20,852 nt of DNA, from contig JAAAIG010000680.1 in assembly GCA_015852425.1 (NCBI GenBank), positions 286-21,137 of the forward strand. Direction: 5' to 3'. Under the pieces are notes generated by a model. It made no database searches. It was not told where the DNA came from and was given only the letters and a program-made list of their open reading frames with translations. Every line of letters begins with the position of its first letter. Position 1 is the first letter of the stretch. The position numbers and the translations under genes are program-made. This document shows positions 9,987 to 18,406 of this stretch, piece after piece. The stretch is from Gryganskiella cystojenkinii (Eukaryota; Mortierellomycota; Mortierellomycetes; Mortierellales; Mortierellaceae).

Positions 9987-10979
9987 GACCGTCTTGAACT
10001 ACAAAAACCGACACTTTGTCATCATCGACCGCACGGGAAAAACAAATGGAAATTTAGTAAGGATTCTTCTCCCTTCTTAACGATATCTCCCGGCTGGTGG
10101 TCAAACAAACCTCTACACATCCATGCAAGACAACCGCCCCAAACAAAGGCAAAAAAAAAAAGAAAAAAAAAGCGGCGGTTGCCTAGTTGGGCGGACGCTT
10201 CATAAGAGATCACGGGTCGACGTAAACGAGGAGTATTTACCTTTAGAGTATTCAGATTTGACCAGTAGAGCCTACTTCTCTTTGCGCACCCAAGACGAGA
10301 CTTCTGCGATTTGACGAGGATGACTCCTTGCGCTAAATGTCATCAGTCGGTTCGGACAAGCTGCACAAACATGGAAGGTCTGGACAACAAGTCGTATTTT
10401 CAAACCCAGGAATGAAAATGTTCCTCTCGTCTATCATAGCTATCAGGAGATGGGCTGTCACGAGCGATAGCTCGGATAACAGCTGTTTCTGGCCGGATGT
10501 ACGCGAGGGAACAGAAAGACACGAGTGTAATCGGGATGAGCAAAGCGATCAGACATTGCAAGGGAAGAATGTTGGTGGGTCGAAAATAAAGAAATACTAA
10601 GTCATTAGAAACAAAGGAGCTGGTATTTTGAGCACGTTACAGCGACTGGTGTAACGCGATCAAGGATTCCAATGGAATGATGGGCTTTATTATTGCCTAG
10701 GGGTTCTAGAGAGAGCGCCAATGCGACTTGGAGGGCGATTTAGAGCGGTTGCGGTTGTTGATGTAGGTGGTGCTCTAGCTTGCTCGGGACGAAAGTGGTG
10801 GTGTTGGACCAAACGAATCAGTTTCTAATCCCTCGATGACAAAACGTGCATGTAGTTGCGACTGGGGAGATCTGGAGGGGAAGAACGTTCCAAGGTATAT
10901 TGGGGGGCGGAGAACGGTACAGGGCTGAAGTCTAAAAGCCGCAGGATCGCGTCGAAGAGTTTTTCATAGGTCATGATGC

Positions 10980-11832
10980 ATGCGAGAGGATATGGCATTT
11001 GATGTAGTCGTCGCTGATTTACCATCGCTTGCGAATGAATCAAATGAGATTACAGAGTTGACATCGTTACTCGGAGACGTCTGCACGTATGAGGCTTTCC
11101 AGGAGAAGATGTTTAATTAGCACTGACCAAACACCCCAATCTACCGGTCCTTATTCAGGATCCTGGTTGCTTACTCGAGATATTTTTCCAAACACAAGGA
11201 CATTCCGCGACTTCTCGAACGGCAAGCCATGTTCGACCTCCTGTGCCCATTCATTGGAGGCGCTTTACTGGTTTATGACATCAAGTCTGACATCAGTGAA
11301 ATTCCTATCCTCGGCTCTGGAGTGCGAAGGAACATCATAAGAGAGGAATCAACTCAGCAGATGCATTCTTGCAGATATCACAGGAGGCGATTCAGCAGGC
11401 AATCAGGCCTTTCTTGCGGAATGTTCGAAGGTTTATGAGAAAGACGATCGCAAGTTCCAGGAAGATCGTCGGAAGCTAGCACGAGCCATGAAGGATAGCT
11501 CGGACCTTGCAGTCAGAAAGCTGGCTGAGGAGCACAGCCGGCCACATGAGGGTTTGTGTGTATATGGCTCAATTTTTCGATTAAAAGATTGATTTTTTAA
11601 ACTGGATTACTGTGGCCACTACAGATTATGGCTAATTGATTCAGCTCAGCTTCCTGTGCATCATGACAAATTTTTTTTTCCACAAAACTGCCTCTTACAG
11701 CAAACTTGCACTGGCCGCTTATATATTGCCAAGGAGATCGAAGAGAGGAGAAAATTGGAAACCGTCTCTCCCACGAGAGCACTTACTCTCTTGCGTGCTG
11801 CACGTGGCTTTAAGCGCACCACAGACTCCTAA
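10980..11832 (+). CDS. Unrecognised four-exon protein, possibly missing 5' exons
   Basis: Exons 10980-11110, 11159-11284, 11361-11559 and 11701-11832 join in frame into 195 residues (191 from the second ATG at 10992). Introns are 48, 76 and 141 nt with GT..AG ends; the first has CACTGAC as a possible branch site. The reading is coherent: EITELTSLLGDVCTYEAFQE, then ILVAYSRYFSKHKDIPRLLE, RQAMFDLLCPFIGGALLVYD, IKCILADITGGDSAGNQAFL and a highly charged helix (YEKDDRKFQEDRRKLARAMK). The C-terminus ends ARGFKRTTDS. An AATAAA follows 46 nt after the stop. I see no signal peptide, no membrane segment I would trust and no catalytic motif; a CxxC (LCQTC) spans the last splice. I do not recognise a family. 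The upstream unassigned stretch may hold further exons, since the N-terminus MREDMAFDVVVADLPSL is not a convincing start. Confidence 0.55.
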
Positions 11833-11877
11833 GAATGATCGAATATCCTGGTACTTGATATCTGCTTCCTTGGCTTG

Positions 11878-11883
11878 AATAAA
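11878..11883 (+). terminator. AATAAA polyadenylation signal of the unrecognised gene
   Basis: Canonical hexamer 46 nt after the stop at 11832; it supports the plus-strand gene model ending there. Confidence 0.5.
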
Positions 11884-11890
11884 TACACTC

Positions 11891-11920
11891 AATATGAATA
11901 TGAATATGAATAAGAATAAG
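11891..11920. repeat. AATATG short tandem repeat
   Basis: Three AATATG units followed by degenerate AATAAG units, in the 254 bp between the convergent unrecognised gene and the PAS-GATA gene. No other feature is seen in that interval apart from the polyadenylation signals. Confidence 0.8.
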
Positions 11921-12030
11921 AAATGTCTTGTTGTATCGGATGTCTTTCTAAATTAATATAACTTGACCTACAAATAATAGAAAAGTATTGCTCGATCTCA
12001 GAATAGTACAGAAAGCGCAGTGCTTACGAT

Positions 12031-12036
12031 TTTATT
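12031..12036 (-). terminator. AATAAA polyadenylation signal of the PAS-GATA gene
   Basis: AATAAA on the minus strand about 50 nt after the PAS-GATA stop codon. Confidence 0.45.
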
Positions 12037-12086
12037 ACAGTGGAAACAGGCTGGGTGAGAACGATCGAATTCCTTATTTGCAGACC

Positions 12087-15000
12087 TCAGGAACCCGGGT
12101 AAAATGATTGCTGTGGCACTACAGGTGCTGAAAATACTGATGATGAGAATGCACCGGCTGCATTGGCCGTTTGCTGGTAATGCTGTTGCATTTGTTGTAA
12201 CTGCTGTTGCTGTTGCTGGTGTTCCTGTTGTTGCTGATACTGCAGGTGTGGTTGTTGCAGTAGCTGCTGCTGTTGTTGTTGATGGTTCTTGTCCTGATTG
12301 GCTTCTGTATCTACTGCCTTCTTAGTCCCAGACTTTGGTGCCTTTGGTGCTTTGGGTCCCTTGACCTTGGGGTTATTCTTGCCCTCCAATTGCTTTTGCG
12401 CTTGACGGTTCTGTCGAGCAACACTTCTCGAGTATCGCAACCCACAGGCATTGCAAAGATCTTTCTTGCCGGACTGTCCTCTCCTCCACTCGGGCGAATT
12501 GGTGGTACCACAAGACTCGCAAGACTTTTCTTCTTGAGGGATCCGCATGACACCGTGCGCTGCACCACTGTTGTTCCCATGCTCGTCACTCACATCCAGA
12601 GACAACGACGGTGGCGATGTGGACCCACCCGAGGAGGACATTGATTTTTTCCTAATGGCGGCATTATGAGCCGGATGACGATGTGCAGACGATGACGATG
12701 ACAGTTTTTGAACCTTACGATCCCGCTCACTGCCAGATTCCAAATACGATCCTGGTTTATGACGATCGTGCTGATGATGATGATTTTGATGGTTTTTGAT
12801 GTCCTTGGAACCCCCGACCGTCCTGTGAAACGACGGCGCTGATGGAGAAAGAGCATGGCCGACCATGGCCGCGATTGCTGGATGAGGAGTCGACGCGTGC
12901 CACATGGATTGAGTATGCGTGTCGCTTGAGCCAGTTGCTGTCCTGGAATCTCCGCGTGTCCGATCATTTTCTCCTGCCTTGTAGTCATGCAAGAAGCTTA
13001 GGGACTCTTGCATCGACTCTGGCAATGGTAGGCTAGCCTCAGGATTTGAGGTGGGCGTTGATGTCACGCCGTTGTTGCCACCGATGGATTTATAGGGATG
13101 GTAGAGCTGCGATTGCGCCAGTCCCGATGCTGGAGTCTGGCCTCTGATAGGACCTGTTGGTGAGGCGCTTGAACCCTGTGCTGAGGAGATGGTGATTTGT
13201 CCTGCTGTTGCGTGTTTCAAAAACGGAGACAGTGAAGGAAGCGAGGGGATGACCAATGGGGAATTGAGAGCGGAGGATGGCGAGCCCTGACTACTATTTC
13301 CAGTTCCTCCAAATAGGGCCGAGTTCAAATGACTGGAGCTGCTTAGTGCACCCAAACTTGACATGGCATCGCTGCTACTCGGCGAACCTGATTCAAACTG
13401 GGATCCAAACAGCCTCCCTGGCGAAGGAGATGAGTTAAGGTAATTTTGAGCGGTGGAGGTGCCGACGCTGGGTGATGGAACCGGGTTCCAGTGTGCATTC
13501 GATGGTGCTGCCGGTGAAGTTTGGAAGCAAGCAAAGATTATTCGACCATAAGGGATGAAGACAGACTCGACTTGGTATGATGGATCCTGATTGGAGGGCT
13601 GATTCGGGCTTGGCAGTGCGTGTTTTGAACAGAACCGCTTCAGACAGGTCGTGTTCTCGAGTGCGTCTGCAGGGATATGGTGCGATTTGACAATCTGGGT
13701 ATATAGGTCTGGGTTGTAAGTCATTGTTCCGGGAGAGTGGATCGGACCGGGTTGAGGCCAGGTCAAGAGTAAGTTGCGGTTGTGAGAGTCGTAAATCTGA
13801 AAGATCCGTTTCGTCTTGTTGTTCTCGTAGCGAGGACGATGAGGACTAGAGGGTGGCGAGGATTTGTTGTCGTCACTAGGCGAACTGCTGGAGTCTGTCG
13901 ACGATGGCGATGATGATGATGTCGTTGGTTTGGCTCTGACCGACTCCTGTAGATGCCGCATAATTTCTGGTGCCAAAGTCTGGGTAATATTTGGGAAAGG
14001 AATGGGGTCAGTTTCTCCATGTTTCCAAGTCGTACAAGAACAAAAAAAAAAAAAAGAGGTGAATCGAGTATGTTTCCTTACTGGTAGCGAATCCTTCGAT
14101 TCTCCACAAATTCCGTTGGACCAAAATCCCTTGTAGAGACCCTCTACAGAAACAAGAGAGAAGTGGAACCATCGAACAGCCAAGTGGTTAGTCAATGACA
14201 AATCGTGTAGAGTCAGTTAGAATTTGACGCCGTTTGCAGCAAGAGCGGTTTTTTTTGGGGAAAGGGGGGGGGGGGATTGGATGGACGTAAAGACATCAAC
14301 GTGAACACACCAAACAAGAGTCAAGTACTGAGAAAAAAAAGCACTTACGTCCGTCAATGTGAAAGAATCCGAGAACGACTTCGTCACTGACAACGTTCAT
14401 GACCACATCCAGAATGATGAAATCCTCCTCCTCGCCATTTGGAAAGATGTCTTCGTAATCCCTGCACTCTGACTCTGCTTCGTCTCCCACAGATTTCTCG
14501 CCAGAGGCAATGTCGCTCGGACGAAGGCCGTTCAATCCCAAGCCCCTTGACGACAGACCTCCCTCTGTTGCAGCAGCCTGAAGGTCGGCGGCAGCAGGAA
14601 CTGTTGTTGGCCGAGATTGTTTCCGCAGCTTCCACTCTGGACAGACATTCTTGAAACGACACCTACATGCAAAACGAAATCATGATGACGTTAACATTGA
14701 TGCTGTATTAAACAAAAAAAGGAACGAGAGGGAGAGGATCATTCCACTTAACACCCTCCCCTATGAAAAAGAGACGAGATGGTCATGAAGCACAAGAAAT
14801 AAGAAAGAAAAAATAAGAAAAACGTGTAGTGACAAGTAAAGTTTACCTGGTGACACTGCCATAGAGGTTGTGGACATCCATGAACGCATTGAGGTCTTTC
14901 CTTGCGAGCTTTGCCTCATCTGGATGGATATAATCAAAGAAGGATTGTCCCAGGAGCTGTTTGTATTTGGCCGAGACTGCGCGTTGGACAGAGGAGGAGA

Positions 15001-15154
15001 GGTAGATGAATCGAAGGTCGCCATAGGTCATCAAGGCCCAAAAGCAATGGACAGGTTCATGACTTGTTGACTGTTGTTGTGCCGGTTGTTGTTGCTGCTC
15101 TTGTTGTTGATGGTTGTGTTCCTCCGACTGGTGTGGTGGATGTGGCTGGTCCAT
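12087..15154 (-). CDS. PAS-GATA transcription factor, white-collar-2-like
   Basis: Four exons (15154-14847, 14662-14349, 14143-14082, 13979-12087) encode 858 residues. After a Gln/His-rich start comes a PAS domain (about residues 36-206): CFWALMTYGDLRFIYLSSSV, LGQSFFDYIHPDE, then GSVTRCRFKNV, an acidic insert, and a last strand FIILDVVMNVVSDEVVLGFF. A second region (about 284-382, KRIFQIYDSHNRNLLLTW to SVFIPYGRIIFACFQTS) could be a diverged PAS fold. A long Ser/Pro-rich segment follows. The GATA finger has C715, C718, C737 and C740 with an 18-residue loop (CESCGTTNSPEWRRGQSGKK), then LCNACGLRYSR and a basic tail. The 18-residue loop and SPEWR are typical of fungal WC-2-type fingers. WC-2 pairs with the photoreceptor WC-1 to drive light-responsive genes; there is no flavin-binding LOV motif here, so this would be the non-photoreceptor partner. 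It could instead be another PAS-GATA paralogue, as these fungi have several. The C-terminus is poly-Gln. Confidence 0.9.
12171..12284 (-). repeat. Poly-glutamine tract in the PAS-GATA C-terminus
   Basis: Mixed CAG/CAA codons encode a Gln-rich segment (about residues 794-831) broken by Leu, His, Met and Tyr. It is typical of activation domains and length-variable. On the + strand it shows as GTT/GCT repeats that create false Val/Ala-rich frames. Confidence 0.85.
14264..14275. repeat. Run of 12 G in an intron
   Basis: A 12-base G run, preceded by GGGGAAA and an eight-T run, lies in intron 2 of the PAS-GATA gene (14144-14348). The coding strand is C-rich here. The GGGG-AAA-G12 arrangement could form a G-quadruplex on the + strand. 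Homopolymer length in the assembly may be unreliable. Confidence 0.8.
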
Positions 15155-15492
15155 GGTGAGATTTCAATGAAGTGAACAGTCTGCTGCACACAAAACGCTT
15201 TTTTTTGTGGGGGAGAAGAAAAGAGGATGGAATCGAAACGCAGCAAACAAAAAAGAGAACGAAAACGACCAGAAAAAACGTACAGAATTGCGGTGAACGC
15301 AAAATAATTTTAGTACACGATATCGAGTATTAATAAAGTAGCTGAATAAGGAAATCGAGTATTGGCGGGATGCGGTTTGGTATCTCAGGGACTTTGGCTG
15401 GTTTTTAAAACCTGCAAAGACTTGTGGGTGTCGAGGGTGAGGAAGACAGTGAGGTTGGTTAGCCTGGTGCTGACCATTGCAACATATCAAAA

Positions 15493-15543
15493 GATCGGTC
15501 GCTACTGCAAGATAAAAAAAGATCGGTCGCTACTGCAAGATAA
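15493..15543. repeat. Two exact 23 bp direct repeats with 28 bp period
   Basis: GATCGGTCGCTACTGCAAGA followed by TAA occurs at 15493-15515 and again at 15521-15543, separated by five A. The copies are identical, which suggests a recent duplication or selection. They lie just past the protease polyadenylation signal and about 340 to 390 bp upstream of the PAS-GATA start. Confidence 0.95.
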
Positions 15544-15548
15544 TAGTT

Positions 15549-15554
15549 TTTATT
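15549..15554 (-). terminator. AATAAA polyadenylation signal of the protease gene
   Basis: AATAAA on the minus strand about 80 nt after the protease stop codon. The direct repeats begin within about 10 nt beyond it, so transcript cleavage probably falls inside them. Confidence 0.45.
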
Positions 15555-15634
15555 TGAAAAGAGGTTTCTTTTTTTCCCCCTTCGTCCATGTCCGTTCCCG
15601 TCCTGCCGTGTAACATCGATCGTGCTTACTTTGA

Positions 15635-17952
15635 TCACTTGCGGTGGTGATGGTGTTGGCTTTTCTTTTTCTTGAGCACCGCGGTCGCTCTCTCCTCTCC
15701 CTCGTCGTCGTCGTCGGGTAAATCCTGGGGTTGGACAGTATAGGAATCGTTCAAATCCTCGAGCTTGTTGTACAACAAGTTTCGGGTCGTCTTTTTATCG
15801 TACGACTTGAGACCGTTGATAATACCCTGGGTTGAGTGGCGAATCAGGTCCGCGTACAGATCGCTTGGACCACCATAGTATTCTCCTGAAGCCAAGAACA
15901 GAGCTGCTACACCGGCCACATGGGGAGCAGCCATGCTACACAGTTCGCAGAATAAGAGGAAAGCCCATTTTACAAATGGTTGTTAATGGTAGCTCTTACA
16001 GGGAAAAAAATAATCGCATAAAACGAAAAAAAAAAAGACTAACCTTGTTCCGTCAAGGATATGTGCACCATCGGTGCTATGGATCCAATCCGACGCAATG
16101 CCAGAGCCAGGAGCAAAGATATCCACGCAGGTTCCAGTACAACTGTACCACCCCACGCGATCGCTCCTATCCGATCCACCAACTGTAAAGACCTCGTCTA
16201 CACCTGCGGGCGAGTATTGACAGGCGTCATCTGCAGAATTGCCCGCGGCAACAAAGAAGGGAAGTCCGTGACGATTGACTGCGATCTTGACTGCATCATT
16301 AACTGGACGAGAATATTGTCCTCCAAGCGACATGTTGATGACCTTGCGTGGATTCGGGTTGCTGGTTGCATGACGAATCATGTAGTTGATACCGGCCATG
16401 ACCTGAGAAGTCGAGCCTTGACCCTCGGCATCGAGGACCTTGATGGCTAGGACCTGAGCTTCTTTTGCCACGCCGTAACGACGACCAGCTACAATACCAG
16501 CGACGTGAGTACCTGAAAATCAAATTGGAATGCTAGATGTTAGCAAATATAACATAATGTCCAAAGAAGCAAACTGACCATACCATACTTATTTACCGTG
16601 TCCACACATGTCAGTATCTTGTTCGTTTGGAACAAAACTGGCCAGGTTGGTAGCGCGACCACCAAAGTCGCTGTGGCCTTCATACACCCCTGAATCGATG
16701 ATGTACACATCAACTCCAGATCTGTCGAGACAGAGACCAAGACATGCGAAGGGTCATCAGAGTGTCAAGAAGACAGAGAGAGACGAAGAACGTGAATAAT
16801 AATAAAAATTAAAATTAAACGTAAAAAAATGTTCATTCCGGAGGTATCTTCATACCCTGCCGTCGACATATAGCTGTAGTCATTATTCTGACTAGGACTT
16901 CTTTGCGAGATACGAGTCAAGCCCCAGCTTGGAGCTTTGAGCGAATAGTATTGCAACTGCACACTTTTTCCGTTCACAATGGCCTCCGTTTCAAAGGTCG
17001 GTGCCTCATCCTCATCTTCCATCGTCCCTCCAAACTGCTGTTCTTCATCAATCTCGACGCCGATGACCTTCTCTCCTTCTTCCTGGTCTCGATCCTGCTC
17101 CCGTACCTCATTAATACCCCAAGCCCACATCATCGTATCCTCCTCCACATACTCCACCTGGTCATGTTCCTCCAACTCTTTCAATAGCTCAGGTGTGAAC
17201 TGGCCTGCATAACCTTTCCAAGCACCAAAATCGTACTCGTGGTCGACTTGGTTAGAGATAACCTCTTCGTCCTCCGTGCGCTGATGGCCGTCATGAGCGC
17301 CTGTTTGGATCAATCGATTGTGGGCAGCGACTCTGGACTCAAGGTCGACTGAAAATATTGACAGTGGGGTTTGTTGTTGTTGTTGTCCCGAGAAGTGAAG
17401 GAAAGTGCGATCGGATCACAGCATTTGGGAATATGAAGCGGGGGTGGGTACATGTACGACGAGGAGCATTAAAAATAGGAGGTGAGATTCACTCGAACAT
17501 CAACAAGCCACATGAAGAGCAAGAGGAAATCGAGATGAAAGGAAATAAAGAGTTGCCAAATACTCACATGCTGCAACATCGGCTCCGTTCTTTAGTCGAA
17601 CTATATATTTATGAGGCAAGACAGCACCACGCTGACGACCTCGGGGTCCCGATCGCGATTGCGTCTGACCATCAGCCGTGATCTTCAACCCTGGTCCAAT
17701 GTTCACGATCTCTTGACGGCCATCAATGTCGTAGCCGCGAGTCGACTTTTTCGAGGGATCGAAAACGTAGGCTAGGGATGGATCCTCGACAGTTGCGGTC
17801 TCCTCTTCCTTCTTCTTGTCGACTTCAGTGACGGTCATGTGTTCATCGGCGGCATCTGGACCAGATAAGACGGTCTGATCGTTTTTCAGGTCAACAGCCA
17901 AAGCCAGACTGGCCACTGCCAAACTGACCAGCAGTATCAAGTTAGACTTCAT
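15635..17952 (-). CDS. Secreted subtilisin-like serine protease (S8, proteinase K type)
   Basis: Five exons (17952-17568, 17348-16856, 16721-16597, 16512-16044, 15935-15635) encode 590 residues. Residues 1-19 are a signal peptide (MKSNLILLVSLAVASLALA). A charged stretch of about 90 residues precedes an I9 propeptide/inhibitor (about 114-201, HKYIVRLKNGADVAAFDLES to QVEYVEEDT). The mature domain starts near WGLTRIS (270-276). Catalytic residues are D302 (YIIDSGVYEGH), H334 (GHGTHVAG) and S491 (GTSMAAPHVAG); the oxyanion Asn lies in AAGNSADDA. The enzyme would be secreted, or go to the vacuole, and self-process. Odd points: an acidic linker of about 65 residues between I9 and the mature domain, and a C-terminal tail that is acidic (DDDDEGEE), then basic, and ends SQHHHHRK. 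The catalytic triad is intact, so it is probably active. Confidence 0.96.
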
Positions 17953-18406
17953 TACAGCTGATTATGAGGTGAAGTACGCTGGATTGAAGGTAAAGCTGTC
18001 GGTTGTCCACCAAGTTTGTGTTAATGGGAGGGTTTTTGTTTTTGTTTTGTTTTTGAATATGGGATGGAGAACAGACGGGCGAAGTGAACAAAGAAAGCAC
18101 TTAAGGGCAAAGCTGCAAAACCAAAGAAAGAGTGGGGGAGTTGTGGACAAAGGGATAAAAAGGAATGCGGGAAATGTGAATAGGATTTAGGGGTGACATA
18201 GAACAAGAACATGTTTAAGCCTTAGCTCGAGGTCATTGTTCCCTTCTCTTGATATTCAATCCTCTCCTTTTCTTTCAACCTAGGTCTTCACAGTCGAATA
18301 CATTGAAATATTTGTATTTGTTATAAAAAAAAACTAAGAAACTACATGTATTACGGATGACCAATGCCTTCGATGACCTGACCAGGTCTTTGGGTTGCCT
18401 TTTCCT
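17953..18406. promoter_or_regulatory. Protease promoter and RasGAP 3' flank
   Basis: No gene is seen in these 454 bp. The 150-250 bp upstream of the protease start are CT-rich on the coding strand, with T-rich and CCCCCACTC stretches and a TTTTTATCC element (GATA on +). I saw no clear TATA box. The rest is the 3' flank of the RasGAP gene, with AT-rich DNA around 18295-18340. Confidence 0.4.

Larger units (their letters stand above)
9525..10979. other. About 1.45 kb without a confidently assigned gene
   Basis: I could not build a gene model here that keeps frame. Several coding-like islands exist. On +, 9985-10050 opens with ATG, reads MTVLNYKNRHFVIIDRTGKT and runs into a good donor (GTAAGG) at 10051. 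On -, there is an open stretch at 9627-9986 (separate entry), one near 10022-10213 (reading DHQPGDIVKKGEESLLNF) and one near 10395-10600 with a hydrophobic run (CLIALLIPITLVSFCSLAYI). They do not join cleanly. This could be a diverged or decayed gene, lost 5' exons of the next gene, or chance. A-rich tracts lie at 10150-10171. Confidence 0.5.
15155..15634. promoter_or_regulatory. PAS-GATA promoter and protease 3' flank
   Basis: No gene is seen in these 480 bp. The part near 15155-15300 is the PAS-GATA leader (AT- and CT-rich on the coding strand). ATCGATCG at 15615-15622 contains the GATCGA core bound by white-collar complexes in Neurospora. A tandem repeat lies at 15493-15543. The left-pointing protease ends at 15635, so its 3' UTR also lies here. 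Confidence 0.45.

Noticed and set aside
10825..11043. Minus-strand open frame of 72 codons (contains ACIMTYEKLFDAILRLLDF)
   Set aside because: It overlaps the first exon of the plus-strand gene, which has in-phase introns and a polyadenylation signal; no good splice partners were found for it.
11111..11158. In-frame TAG and TGA suggesting a pseudogene
   Set aside because: Both stops fall inside a 48 nt GT..AG intron with a branch-like CACTGAC; removing it keeps the frame open.
12104..12644. Plus-strand Val/Ala-rich and other open frames
   Set aside because: They are the antisense of poly-Gln codons and the GATA region of the PAS-GATA gene.
16061..16450. Plus-strand open frame of 129 codons
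   Set aside because: Antisense to exon 4 of the protease, which encodes conserved subtilase sequence.
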